Below, in pieces: positions 10,801-22,741 of a stretch of 64,000 bases of DNA. The notes beneath the pieces are model-generated. The model was not told where the DNA came from and did not search any database. It saw only the letters and a list, made by a program, of their open reading frames with translations. Position numbers and translations under genes: made by a program. The stretch is from Arabidopsis thaliana. Taxonomy: Eukaryota; Streptophyta; Magnoliopsida; Brassicales; Brassicaceae. The first letter of the stretch is position 1, and each line of letters opens with the position of its first letter. The stretch is taken from contig NC_003074.8 of NCBI RefSeq assembly GCF_000001735.4, forward strand, positions 12,586,101 to 12,650,100, written 5' to 3'.

Positions 10801-13800
10801 TTAGAAATTACATCTTTCCAAGACTCGCTGCGGAATTCGTTAACCGAAACAGCTGTTTGGATATACATCATTGGTGATGTCCAGTACGCCCATGTCAACC
10901 ATTTATGCACTTGATCTGCGAAACAAAATTGATCACTAATTAGGTTATGTATCATAAACTACTTAGAATGAATATGAACAACAACAACCTCTTTAAAACT
11001 TACTTCGGGACAACACATATCCGCTGAATGTCATCAGCCACATCACAGCAAGACATCCCATTGTGTTTGAAACCACATGATTTCGAGTCACTGCAGCGAT
11101 ACATCGAAAAAGCCCATACGACATTTGTCCGCACAATGCTAGAACTAAGTAATGTTTCAGGAACCTATAGTAACAAAAAAAACATACACACATATATTAA
11201 TAGTAAGTATAGACCAAAGTTTTTTTTTGGTTTGTTAAGATAAACTTACGATGGGACGGTTAGATCATATCCAATGGTGAAATAAGTTATTAAGACCACA
11301 ATGAAGACTTCAACGAAGGATAAAGGGAAGGTGATGATTGACGTTGGTAACGAGAATGCCCATGACGGGTAAAAGCTAAAATGACGTTGCTTGTAGAACA
11401 CTGGAAGCTTATCGATAGTCATTGGAAGTTCGAAAAACCCCGAGAACACAATCATTTGCACTTCCAAGTAGATAGCTCCCATGTAGATGATTCCATCCTC
11501 GACCGTGCTGGGATAGTTCTTTTGTTGCCAAAACACAACTCCGATTAGAATGGCATTGATAATTAGCTGAAGTGACTTCAAGACGAAAGTGCGTAAGTTC
11601 CTCTTCATTAGAATGCTTTCTCGTTCTAAGCATGCCTTTAGTAGTTCCAACTTGCTAGCTCCATATGTTGTCCTTGTCAGGGCTGCTCTGTGATTCTTTA
11701 GTCGATCAAATGGCGTTGCAAGCTGAGACCGCATTGCTCTCCCGAAATGATGAATTTTGAAGCCTTCCTCGAATTTTTTTGCGGTTACATAACGATATGG
11801 CAGCTCTGGATTAGCCCAATATTGTTCTTGATCTTTTTTGGATAAAATCTAAATGAATAGTGTAGTCTTGATTAGTACAATGAAAGTTAATAAATAAGTT
11901 TCATGAAAAAAAACAAGAATGTTGTTGGAAAACTCACTTCTTGCAAGTAATCAGCAATCCCTTTTCTTTCAGGACACTTAAACCCCATAAATTCAAAAAA
12001 CTCGAGGACGTCTTCTCGAGGGCCTTGGTAAACAATGTGGCCTTCTCCAAGAATGATGACATCATCGAAGAGCTCAAATGTCTCTGGAGGAGGCTGGAGA
12101 AGAGAAATAAGAGCGGTTTTATCGAAAACATGGATCATTTGCTTGATGCTCTTGACAATCTGAAACGTCGTCGAGCTATCTAAACCATCTGATATGTTGT
12201 CCATGAAGAAAGCTCCAACTGGACCGACCAACATTTCGCCTACACATAAAAATCAATATCACATCAAGAATATGCACATTTCAATACCTAAGAGCGAAAT
12301 ACTACTAAGAATTCCACATTAGTACCAGTCGTTACGCGTTTCTTTTGCCCACCAGAGATGCCTCTCTTCATATGATTCCCAACTATCGTATCAGCACATA
12401 TCTCAAGTCCTAAGACTTTTAAAACGTAATCTGTAACCACATACTCCTTGTGTCCTTTTATAACCGATGCCTATAAACAATATCAAAACACTATAAAAGA
12501 TCAAATTCTTTTTTTAACTTCTCTACCTAATGACCCCTCTTTTTGTACCTTCATTAACGCATCGAGGTAAGGATCCGGCTTGATATTCAAGTCTTTCTCT
12601 CGTCTCAGTAACTCAGCAAGCATATCTGTTCTCAACCATCCATGTCAATAAATAGTTTGGAGTGATACTTATTGAATAAATGGGATAGTGTTTCATACCG
12701 TAGCCTGTGCCAACTCCTTGGCATTTTGCGGAAAACTTTAATGTTTCTCGAACTGTTAGGTCCGGCAAGTGAACATCATATTGGTCGATGTATCCCGCAG
12801 TTCTTTCAGGCACAAACTCATGCAGTTCATGACCATTGTATGTCACTTTCCCTGTAGACTAACCATTCAACAACACAATTTTATCAATTAGTTCGAATAA
12901 TATATTCTATATAACGAATCAAAGCATTTTTTGATGTCTTTCAAAGATTGAAGTGTATTTACTCTTAGTCCAGTTTCTGTCTTTCCAGACAATGCTTTTA
13001 GTAGTGTCGATTTTCCAGAGCCCGGTGGTCCCAATAGTAGAGTCAATCTGTAATAAGAAGAAGCAAACTGAGAATTTTTTCATTGTTGTAAATCTTTTTT
13101 TTTTCTTTTTCTGGTCAACTACATTGTTCTTAATCTGGTAGCTTTAATTTGGTGCAAAATACTACTCTCTGTTCCTTAATAATCGATTTTCTAGAAAAAT
13201 ACATATATTGAAAAACACATTAAAAATTGATTATAAATATATTATTTTTTGTGATTTACATTTTTTTATAACTCTCAAGCAATGATATTTAATTATTTAT
13301 CTTGAAAGTTTGATATTCATCAATAATTGCCAATTAATTTTACATATAAAACCTAAAAAATCAATCTTTTAGAAACAATTTTTTTTCTAGAATGTCAAAT
13401 AATAAAGAACAAAGGGAGTATTATTTTTCAGAGACACACAAAATCTCCAATGGACTAATATCAAAATATCATAAAATTTATCAGCTACATACAATTAATT
13501 TTATTCCCCTACCTAGTTTTTGCAGTGCTACAATTTGGAGTCGAAAACAAAAATGAAAAACAGATAGCTAGGGATAGTTAATGAACCTGCCAGGCTTGAT
13601 GATTCCACTAACATCGTTAAGAATGGAGATTCTCTTTTTCCGATCCGGAAGAACTCTGATTTTAGTTCCAATACCCTTTTTTAAATAGAAAAATAGACGA
13701 TTAGGTGAGATTGGAAAAAAGTGACTCTGAAAATAGATTTCTTCCACGGGAAGAAACATAATGAAGACACAAAAATTGATTCCTTGTGGTACAAGAAATC

Positions 13801-14332
13801 GAATGAGAAACGAGACGTTACTTTTAAAAGGTTGACGTATGAGTTCAGGACTGTGGGAACGGTTTTGCTTCCCGCATAAGCTTCGGCAGTCACGTTTAAA
13901 TCTTCAAATCGGACTTCTATCGTCGGCAGATGCAGAGAGACTCTGAAGTTTTTTGTGACCGAAGATAAGTTTAAAGTCTAACAGATTTACACTTAAGTAC
14001 TTTAAATATTTAACGCATTTTTACCTATCAAAACGACTCTTTAGCCTCCTTAGATACTCTCCATGCCAATCTTCATCATCCATCGTCATAACTCTATCGA
14101 ATAACTCTCTTCTCTCCGCGAGGCCAAGGTCTTTCATGTCAATCTCCTTGAAACCTCCTGTGATCCCTTTTAACACGGCCTTTCTCGCCCGGTCATACGT
14201 TGGAAGACGCTGCAACTTCTCCATAGCCGCTAATTTCAAAGCTTCCTCTTCGTCTTCTTCTTCGTTTTTTCGGTGACTCCTGTCTCTGTTCATTATGTTC
14301 TCTACCTCTGAGCTTACTCTGTAATGTGCCAT
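7859..14332 (-). CDS. ABCG38: Full-size ABCG transporter of the PDR subfamily
   Basis: I trace 20 exons: 14332-14025, 13942-13822, 13675-13587, 13047-12963, 12858-12699, 12625-12549, 12470-12326, 12239-11938, 11848-11250, 11164-11004, 10915-10592, 10504-10394, 10318-10215, 10143-9811, 9733-9443, 9366-9283, 9208-9075, 8997-8598, 8496-8242 and 8116-7859. They join in frame to about 1446 residues, normal for plant PDR pumps that export metabolites across the plasma membrane using ATP. The order is the PDR-type NBD-TMD-NBD-TMD. NBD1 has GPPGSGKST (about 179-187) and signature ISGGQKKR (about 318-325). NBD2 has GVSGAGKTT (about 894-902), LSTEQRKR (about 1001) and [11 protein letters not shown] (about 1022-1032). 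An acidic EEEDEEEA stretch lies near the N-terminus. NBD1 is unusual: Walker B reads FFMDNIS, with Asn at about 343 where PDR proteins normally have Glu. The symbol is recalled from the neighbourhood (At3g30842, PDR10). The substrate is unknown. Confidence 0.93.
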
Positions 14333-16781
14333 CGCTTCTTCTCTCTCAATCTTTGTTTATTTTCCCTCTCTTAACTATTGTTTTAGATGTTATAGAAGCC
14401 AACAATAACACTGAATCTCATAGACACATGATTATATTATGATACATTGAATACAACAATTTTTTCTTGGGAAGAAATTGAACAGGTGTGGATTCTGATG
14501 ACAAGTGTAATATAGTTCTATTGACCATATCTATAGATCATCAATTCCTATATTTGGACAATATCTAAGAAATTAATTAATTGTTCAAATCTTAAACAGA
14601 TTCTACATCATCAAAGTCATACACTTGTCTACATTAGTACATACATGCATGCATATAGAGAAAGAAAAACAAAAGTAAGCATAAATGCTTATGTGGTAAG
14701 GCGCTTGCAATAAGCAAGCTTCCTTTTTTTTTCTTAGTCTTTACCTTCCATTTAATACGTAAAGATTTACTTGTCAAGTATATCTAATCATCGTATAGGT
14801 GGATGTTTGATCCGGTCAAAAGCTTTTTGACAGAAATTGATAAAAAAACTATAACTTCGCTATGAAGTAATTTTTTATTAGTAATCACGAATATCGAATA
14901 CAGTAATGCTAAATGCGAAGAATTTTTTTTTCTTCTTTTAAAGAGAACTTGTCAATATATAGCTCTAATTTCTGTTTTTAAAAATAATCATCCATGATCA
15001 TGACTTTATGTATCTTCATAGATGGTTTTGTTACATATATTTCACCTAGAAATTAGTGTTGGAATTAAATATAAATTATTTATAACTATTTCATCTCAAA
15101 GTTAGTAACTTATAGAATAATGATGTGCGTTACATTTATCGATAAATTTGACATGTGTGCTATAAATTTGACACGTGTAAATCAAAATTTTCTGTTTTTT
15201 AATTTTTAAAAAATATTTGTAAGAAAACTTATGTAATATAAAACAACTTGAAAAATTTTCAAAAGATAATTTATAAGCAAACAATATGCATCTTACTAAA
15301 TAAAAATAGAAATTTGAGGAAGAAATATAAGAAAATCCTATTATATAAAGTATGTTTCTCAAAGTTAGTAACTCATAGAATCATGACATGTGTCAAATTT
15401 ATCGATCTCAGATATTGACACATGTAATCAAAATTTTATATTTATTGATTTTAAAGAAATATTTATAAGGAAACGACATGTAATATAAAACAATTTTTTA
15501 AATTTTTAAAAAGATAATTATAAGGAAACAATATGTATCTTACTAAATAAAAATAAAAATTTGAGAAAAAAATTATAACGAAACTATACACATGTGTCAT
15601 GTTTATCTATTAGATGTTTACCAGTGTCAAGTCAATTTTTTTAATATACAAGATATTAATCCGTTGTAAACCGTGAACCTATAGTTTTATTAAATAAAAA
15701 AATTGAACTGTTTTTTAGGATAGTCTATATATTATTTTGTTTGATTTAAATGTATGGTATACCGCGAGATGATATTTTATAACCAAAAATTTGAAACTTT
15801 ATGTTGTATTTGTTTTGTTAATATTATTTATTCTATTTAGTATTTAAAATTATATAATTATATTTTGATTGTTAATTCTACGATTTCACCTATAGTATAT
15901 CATTCCGCATTATTATCTACCCAAACCTGTCAATTCTAGGGTTTCACCCGTAGTATAAAGTTTAAATTATGATGTTTAGAATTTTTATAAAAGAATCTAT
16001 ATGCATTTTTTAAAAAAATTAAAATTTATGTTATACTTGTTTTAATATTGTTTGTTTTATTTAGTGTTTAAAATTGTATAATTATATTGTGATTATTGAT
16101 TCTAAGATTTTACACATAATTTATCAATCCCATATTATTGTGCTGTTTGTGGAAATTTCTCTATTAGTATCTATCCAAAGCCATCAATTCTATGATTTCA
16201 GTCGTAGTATAAAGTTTAAATGTTTCTAATTTTTAAACTTCTTATAAAATAATGGAGATTCAATTTTAAAAAATTTGAATTTTAAGCTGTATTTGTTTAG
16301 TTAATATTGTTTGTTTTATTTATGGTTTAAGATTGTATAATTATATTTTGATTTTTATTTTTAGGATTTTATTTGTAATATACTGTCTCGTATTATTATC
16401 AATCCAAGACATTAATTCTAGGATTTCACCTGTAATATAAAATTTCAATATTTATAATTTATAAATTTCTTATTAATTATTTTTAAGTTCTTCATAAAAG
16501 TCTAATAGTTGAAAAAATGATAATATTTCACTTTTTAAAAGTTATAGGTATTAGAAATATTTAAATTTTTTAGTTCCTTATAATAAAAAATAGAATTAAC
16601 GAGATAGCAGCTTTAATTTTGGACGTCTCTTAAACTAAGTTTCTTTCTCATTAGTATTCAAAGTATTTTGGTCAATAAATAAAATAACACAAAAGTGTAC
16701 ACCCGTTTTAAAAAGACACAGATCTTTAGACCATGATTAGGCTAACTTGGGATAAAATATTTGTTTTTGTTTGATATATCT
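14333..16781. other. Very AT-rich spacer with internal duplication; no gene
   Basis: This is the upstream side of the ABCG gene. No coding frame is credible. Besides the duplication listed separately, the stretch 15,880-16,450 repeats a short motif several times (variants of TTCTAGGATTTCACC followed by TGTAATATAAA). This style recalls Helitron-derived ATREP sequences of Arabidopsis. I could not identify Helitron ends. Confidence 0.4.
15095..15605. repeat. Imperfect tandem duplication, about 260 bp per copy
   Basis: Both copies begin CTCAAAGTTAGTAACT, at about 15096 and 15359. They run through matching blocks with AAATTTATCGAT, ATGTAATATAAAACAA and ATCTTACTAAATAAAAAT. The second copy continues to about 15600. 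The copies have diverged by many point changes and small indels, so the duplication is old. No coding. Confidence 0.6.
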
Positions 16782-16786
16782 TTATC

Positions 16787-17128
16787 TGTTATAAAAGATT
16801 AAAGTAAGAAGGAAGAATAAAGACTAGAGAGAATAAAACTCAAAACCAGAGTTTTCTTATTGCTTTCTATTTCTCTTCTCTTTTCTCTCTATTTTCTCTA
16901 TAACTTACAAATGAATGAAATGAGCTATATATAGTAGGGTTTACTTAGCTAGGAAGTAAATTACTTAGCGAATAAATAATAGATAAACAGCATCCATATC
17001 TTAAAGAAGACGTAATGGATAAACATCATCCATATCTTAGGGATGAAGTAATGGATAAACATCATCCATATCTTATGGATAGAGATGAGTGATAGATAAT
17101 CACATTCATATTTATCCGGTTTATAACA
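16787..17128 (-). repeat. 3' LTR of the copia element
   Basis: Starts TGTTATAAAAG and ends TTTATAACA, a 9-bp inverted terminal match. A minus-strand polypurine tract (plus-strand CTCCCCCTTG, from 17129) borders it on the inner side. Within it a roughly 30-bp motif, with TGGATAAACATCATCCATATCTTA at its core in shortened form GGATAAACATCATCC, recurs three times. Confidence 0.9.
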
Positions 17129-17259
17129 CTCCCCCTTGAGTATTCATCACTTTTGATGAGTTACGTACTGCCTCGTTAAAAACCTTATCATGGAAAAACC
17201 CATTGGGATAAAAACCATGACAAGGAAAAAGAGTACAGTGACGTGAACTCCCCCTCGAA

Positions 17260-18725
17260 GAGACTTCACAGGTCTCGTAAATGACGCATTCCAATGCTTT
17301 GAACATGCTTTCTAAATGTAGAAGTTGGAAGCGCCTTTGTGAATAGTTCCGCTGTATTGTCACTTGAACGAATGTATTGCACTTCTACTTCCTTGTTCTT
17401 CTCGAGCTCTTGAGTGTAGGAGAAGAATCGTGGAGGGATATGTTTCGTTCTGTCGCTCTTGATATAACCTTCTTTGATTTGATCAACACATGCAGCATTA
17501 TCTTCATATATTCTTGTTGGCTCTCTTTTGATGACTAATCCACTTGCTTCTTGAATATGATTAGTCATCGATCTAAGCCAAACACATTCTCTAGATGCCT
17601 CATGAAGAGTAATTATTTCTGCGTAGTTTGATGAAGTGGCGACTATAGTCTGCTTTTGAAAACGCCACGAGGTTGCAGTTCCTCCAATGGTAAAAACATA
17701 TCTGGTTTGTGATCTAGACTTATGAGGGTCTGATAGATACCCTGCATCTGCAAAACCAACTAGACCAAACTCGGGGTTTCTAGGATAATGTAATCCAAAA
17801 TCAATAGTACCTTGAAGATAACGGAAGATGTGTTTTATCCCATTCCAATGCCTTCGTGTAGGGGATGAATTGTACCTTGCAAGCAAGTTAGTAGTAAAAG
17901 CAATATCTGGCCTAGTACAATTAGCAAGATACATAAGTCCACCGATAGCACTCATATAAGGTACTTCGGGACCTAGAAAATCTCCGTTATCCTCACAAGG
18001 TCTAAATGGATCATTTTTAACATTTAAAGATCTATTGACCATTGGAGTACTTAAAGGATTTGCTTTATCCATATTAAAGCGCTTTAAAATCTTTTTTGTA
18101 TAATTGGATTGATGCACAAATATACCATCTTGAAAATGCTCAATTTGGAGACCGAGACAAAATTTTGTCTTTTCCAAGATCTTTCATTTCAAACTCTTCT
18201 TTCATATGAGTTCGTGCATCATCAATCTCCTTTGGAGTTCCAATTATATTTAGGTCATCAACATAAACAACAATGATCACAAATCCCGAAGGGGATTTCA
18301 TAATGAAGACGCAAAGGCAGATTTCATTATTCACATACCCTTTCTTAAGTAGATAATCGCTTAAACGATTATACCACATGCGTCCGGATTGTTTCAATCC
18401 GTAAAGTGATCGTTGTAATTTGACCATATATATATCTTTAGACTTTGATGAGTCTAATGCCTCGGGAACTTTTAATCCTTCCGAGATTTTCATATATATA
18501 TCATTATCAAGAGATCCATATAAATAAGCTGTCACTACATCTATAAGGTACATATCTAAATTATTAGATGCCGAAAGGCTCATTAAGTACCTGAATGTAA
18601 TTGCATCCATGACCGGAGAATATGTTTCTTCATAATCAACTCCTGGTTTTTGAGAGAAACTTTGTGCAACAAGTCGGGCTTTATATCGTGTGATCTCATA
18701 TTTTTCATTTCTTTTTCGCACGAAT
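17260..18725 (-). pseudogene. Copia reverse transcriptase and RNase H, frameshifted
   Basis: Frame 18721-18140 carries the reverse transcriptase: YKARLVAQSFSQKPGVDYE, a region ending IDVVTAYLYG, LYGLKQSGRMWYNRL and the catalytic box VVYVDDLNIIG. Near 18160 the frame shifts after FEMKDLG and resumes in 18177-17266 with FCLGLQIEHF. It then runs through the connection region to RNase H with VGFADAGYLSDPHKSRSQT, VATSSNYAEI and YEDNAACVDQIKEGYIK. It ends close to the left LTR. The family enzyme copies element RNA to DNA in cytoplasmic particles. The shift prevents a single polyprotein. Confidence 0.88.
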
Positions 18726-18853
18726 ACTCACTTGTATCCAACAGGTTTTACACTCTTAGATGCAGTGACAATAGGTCCAAAGACATTTCTTTTATTAAGG
18801 GAGTGCAACTCAACTTGCATGGCATTTTTCCATTTCTCCCAATCCGGCCTTTT

Positions 18854-20746
18854 TTAGCACTCGGATAATGTCTTTGGATCTGGATCATCATTCTCTTGAT
18901 CGATCTCTTTAAATAAAGAAAAGGAGAATATTCCATTATCATCATCAATATCATCTCTATCCCATATGATACCATCATGGGCATAGTTAATGGAAATCTC
19001 ATACTTTTCTCTATCGTCCCGAGGACTTGGTTCTTCTTGAAGAACCTTTTCATTTTCTTCTCCCAATTTCTTTTTCTTTCGCGGATTTTTATCTTTTGAG
19101 CCAATAGGCCTCCCACGCTTTAATTGAACCTTAGGTTCATTAATTTTGCTCCCATCTAATTTCAGCTCACTAGGAATTTCAATTCTTGATGGGGTATTTG
19201 CAGCGGGGATATATGACTTTGTCACCTTTTTTGTATCGGTGAACGAATCTGGTAATTGATTTGCCATGTTTTGTAAATGTACAATCTTTTGTACTTCCAG
19301 CTCAGGATGCTTCGTGGGGGGATCAAGATATTTTAAAGATGGTGCGCACCATTCTATATCTTTATGCATATGCATTTGATGAATTCTTCCCCCTAAAGCT
19401 GGGAATTCATCTTCACTAAAATGGTAATCGGCAAAACGTGCCGTAAACAAATCACCAGTTTGTGGTTCAAGATACCTTATTATACTCGGTGATACATAAC
19501 CAACGTATATTCCCAATCTCCTTTGGGGCCCCATTTTTGTTCTTTGTGGCGGTGTTATAGGCACGTATACCGCACATCCAAAAATGCGGAGATGGGATAA
19601 ATTTGGTACTTGACCATAAGTCATTTGTAAAGGGGAATATTCATTATCTGCGCTTGGTCTAATCTGAACCAAGGCTGCAACATGCAATATAGCATGACCC
19701 CATATAGAAATTGGGAGTTTTGTTCTCAATATTAACGGTCTTGCAATGAGTTACAACCGTTTAATTAATGATTCGGTCATGCCATTTTGTGTATGAACAT
19801 GAGGGACCGGATGCTCTACATCGATTCCCATCGATACACAATAGTCATTAAAGGTTTGTGAAGTAAATTCCCCAGCATTATCAAGCCTGACTTTCTTTAT
19901 GGCATAATCAGGAAATTGTGCCTTTAACCTGATTATTTGGGAAATGAATCTTGCGAAAGCCGTGTTTCGTGTAGTCAAAAGACATACATGTGACCATCTA
20001 CTTGATGCGTCAATTAATACCACCAAATATCGAAACGGCCCGCACGGTGGGTGAATTGGCCCACATATATCACCATGAATTCTCGACAAGAATTCAGGTC
20101 TTCCATTCCCAATTTTGTTTGGCGATGGCCTTATTATGATTTTTCCTTGAAAACATGCTTTACAAGAAAACTCACCAGATTTATATATTTTCTGGTTTTT
20201 CAATGGATGGCCATTAGAATTTTGCACAATTTTTCGCATCATGACTGAACCAGGATGTCCAAGTCTTTCATGCCATATCTTAAATGTACTAGTAAACTCA
20301 CTTGAGTGTACTGTGACACTCGAGTTTACTGTAACATTTGATGCGATTATATTTATTTTTGTGCAATATAATCCGGAGGATAACATTGGCAATTCTTCTA
20401 ATATATATTGCCTCTCGGATTTTATGCAAAGATATTCAATGCCATCTTTATTCATAGTCTCTATATGATATCCATTACTTCGAATATCTTTGAAACTTAT
20501 CAAGTTTCTATGAGACTTAGGGGAATATAATGCATCATTTACTTTAAAATGAGTTCCCCTTGGCATTGTAAAATTGGCTTCGCCAAAGCCTAATATTATC
20601 TTTGCATGGCCATTTATAGCACTCACGCTTCTAGCGGAGTCTTTTATTTCGAGAGAGGAGAAGTACTTTTTATCTTTAAAGATAGTGTGCGTATAAGCAC
20701 TGTCCGCCAGACATATATCTTCATCCTCAATCTTGTATTTTGACAT
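18854..20746 (-). pseudogene. Copia protease remnant, GAG-pre-integrase and integrase
   Basis: Frame 20746-19751 begins just left of the 47-bp tandem array and holds a protease-like ADSAYTHTIF. In active relatives this region is an Asp-Ser-Gly type site; here it reads DSAYT, probably non-catalytic. It continues with LWHERLGHPG (GAG-pre-integrase) and integrase core motifs RIHGDICGPI, VLIDASSRWS and VRLDNAGEFTSQTF. It breaks near 19750 and resumes in 19729-18854 with GHAILHVAALVQIRPSA and LRIFGCAVYVPI. The frame then runs through a basic low-complexity tail rich in K and R. Another break lies between 18854 and 18721. Confidence 0.85.
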
Positions 20747-21065
20747 AGGCTATCCATATGTCATAACATATTTTCTGGAATAAAATATTTATTCATGAAA
20801 CTTTGACATAGGCTATCCATATGTCATAACGAATATTTATTCATGAAATTTGACATAGGTTATCCATATGTCATAACTAATATTTATTCATGAAATTTGA
20901 CATAGGCTATCCATATGTCATAACTAATATTTATTCATGAAATTTGACATAGGCTATCCATATGTCATAACTAATATTTATTCATGAAATTTGACATAGG
21001 CTATCCATATGTCATAACTAATATTTATTCATGAAATTTGACATAGGCTATCCATATGTCATAAT
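20739..21065. repeat. 47-bp tandem array with a hairpin in each unit
   Basis: Seven units start at 20739, 20802, 20849, 20896, 20943, 20990 and 21037. The period is exactly 47 bp except for the first unit (63 bp, with an inserted AT-rich piece). Every unit carries TGACATA...TATGTCA, an inverted repeat around a GGCTATCCA-type loop. The array lies between the gag stop and the first pol start. Read on the coding strand it has stops, so it separates the two coding blocks. Confidence 0.92.
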
Positions 21066-21145
21066 ATATAACATTATTCCAGAATTACAAAAGCATCTAT
21101 AATGCTTGTCATGCATAGCATGATTATACATATGGCTATAATATA

Positions 21146-22150
21146 TTATATTGATTTCTCGTTGTCATGATCAATCGAGAAAATCTGCGATATCAAGATG
21201 ATTATCATCATCTTGGCCTTTAAAGGAAGGTCCCGGCTCATCACAGATGAGATTAGTTTCAACATCCCTTTCTTTTGCTTTTGTGAGGCTTTATACAGAT
21301 CGGCTAAATGTTTTGGTATACGACACGTCTGGTACCAGTGTCCTTTCATGCCGCATCTGTGGCAAGTGCTTTCAACATGCCTTTTCTTAACACGACCAAC
21401 ATTATTTTTGTTGGTTCTTTCCGTGTTAAAATCATTGGGATGGAAACTTCTTCTTTTTCCTTGGCCACGATCACGACCTCTCCCACGACCACGACCACGG
21501 CCTCGACAAGGTCCGGGTCCTCGCCAATTATCATCACCGGATGTAGCAACATTCACTTCTAAAAGTGGAGCTGATCCAGGTGGGCGAGATAAATGATTCA
21601 TCATCACGAGTTCATTATTTTGTTCAGCAACCAAAAGGACTTGCATCAACTCGGAATAACGAGTGTATCCTTTGGCCCGGTATTGCTGTTGAAGGATTAC
21701 ATTTCCAGGATGAAAAGTGGAGAGCGTTTTTTCAATCATATCATAATCGCTCACTTTTTCACCACATAATATCATCCTGGAGGTGATTCCGAACATGGCG
21801 GAATTATAATCACCAACACTTTTGTAATCCAAAAACCGGAGATTTAGCCATTCATGTCTGGCTTTTGGCAAAATCACATATTTTTGATGATCGAAACGAT
21901 CTTTAAGTGATTGCCATAGATCCACAGGATCTTCTCTCGTGATGTATTCATTTTTCAAATTGTCGTGGAGATGGTGGCGTAGAAATACCATGGCTTTAGC
22001 TTTGCTCTCATCTGATGTCGTTTCAGATGCATCTATGGTGCTGAGAAGCCCATTTGATCTAAGATGCATCTTAATATCTGATGCCCATGACATATAATTT
22101 TTACCAGATACATCAAGGGCAACGACATCGAGCTTAGCTAGATTTGACAT
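21146..22150 (-). CDS. Copia gag (capsid and nucleocapsid) open frame
   Basis: This intact 334-residue frame starts MSNLAKLDVVALDVSGKNY and includes WASDIKMHLRS, LKDRFDHQKY and WLNLRFLDYKSVGDYNSAM, a typical UBN2-type copia gag. A low-complexity GRGRGRGRGRDRG stretch precedes a CCHC zinc knuckle, CHRCGMKGHWYQTC, which binds element RNA. It begins 231 bases inside the right LTR, so the leader has normal size. The protein frame is intact although the rest of the element is broken. The C-terminal residues after the knuckle look degraded. Confidence 0.85.
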   Translation of the reverse strand: MSNLAKLDVVALDVSGKNYMSWASDIKMHLRSNGLLSTIDASETTSDESKAKAMVFLRHHLHDNLKNEYITREDPVDLWQSLKDRFDHQKYVILPKARHEWLNLRFLDYKSVGDYNSAMFGITSRMILCGEKVSDYDMIEKTLSTFHPGNVILQQQYRAKGYTRYSELMQVLLVAEQNNELVMMNHLSRPPGSAPLLEVNVATSGDDNWRGPGPCRGRGRGRGRGRDRGQGKRRSFHPNDFNTERTNKNNVGRVKKRHVESTCHRCGMKGHWYQTCRIPKHLADLYKASQKQKKGMLKLISSVMSRDLPLKAKMMIIILISQIFSIDHDNEKSI

Positions 22151-22380
22151 GATTATCTATATAAATAAATAATCATTCAATTAATGAGCCATTTATGGCA
22201 TTTCGAATAGCATAGCCTACCATTCGATTAAGGAGGAGGTATAACCTCATACTCCGAAAATATCAAGCATATAATTTCTTATAAATGAATTAAAATGAAT
22301 TTAACATAATTTAAATGTTACCTCAAAAGATGCTTGATCAAATAGACGATCGGTTGGTTAGACAACTCCCAGAGAGACGA

Positions 22381-22394
22381 TCGTGCTGATAACG
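22381..22394 (-). other. Primer-binding site of the copia element
   Basis: Directly inside the right LTR, the minus strand reads CGTTATCAGCACGA, the motif that follows the 5' LTR in many Arabidopsis copia elements. It resembles an internal initiator tRNA-Met segment, not the tRNA 3' end, as in half-tRNA priming of copia. Confidence 0.65.
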
Positions 22395-22736
22395 TGTTAT
22401 AAAAGATTAAAGTAAGAAGGAAGAATAAAGACTAGAGAGAATAAAACTCAAAACCAGAGTTTTCTTATTGCTTTCTATTTCTCTTCTCTTTTCTCTCTAT
22501 TTTCTCTATAACTTACAAATGAATGAAATGAGTTATATATAGTAGGGTTTACTTAGCTAGGAAGTAAATTACTTAGCGAATAAGTAATGGATAAACATCA
22601 TCCATATCTTAAAGAAGAAGTAATGGATAAACATCATCCATATCTTAGGGATGAAGTATTGGATAAACATCATCCATATCTTGTGGATAGAGATGAGTGA
22701 TGGATAATCACATTCATACTTATCCGGTTTATATCT
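22395..22736 (-). repeat. 5' LTR of the copia element
   Basis: Same 342-bp length as the left LTR and about 97% identical by eye. Its outer end reads TTTATATCT instead of TTTATAACA, so the terminal ACA is replaced by TCT, and the TTATC target repeat follows. See findings. Confidence 0.88.
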
Positions 22737-22741
22737 TTATC

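Larger units (their letters stand above)
16787..22736 (-). mobile_element. Ty1/copia LTR retrotransposon, degenerate
   Basis: This is a complete but dead element in minus orientation with two 342-bp LTRs (16787-17128 and 22395-22736) flanked by TTATC direct repeats (16782-16786 and 22737-22741). The polypurine tract lies next to the left LTR and the primer-binding site next to the right one. Domain order is gag, protease/GAG-pre-integrase, integrase, reverse transcriptase, RNase H: the copia order. Several frame breaks separate the blocks. By eye the LTRs differ at about ten positions, mostly G/A or C/T changes, so it is clearly older than the gypsy element at 27-35 kb. A short tandem array splits gag from pol. 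Confidence 0.92.

Noticed and set aside
20739..21065. Regularly spaced repeats resembling a CRISPR array
   Set aside because: There are no variable spacers; the whole 47-bp unit is repeated. It lies inside a plant retrotransposon.
21198..21786. Plus-strand open frames across the copia gag
   Set aside because: They are antisense to an intact gag with a zinc knuckle; the repeats in them mirror the GR-rich stretch.
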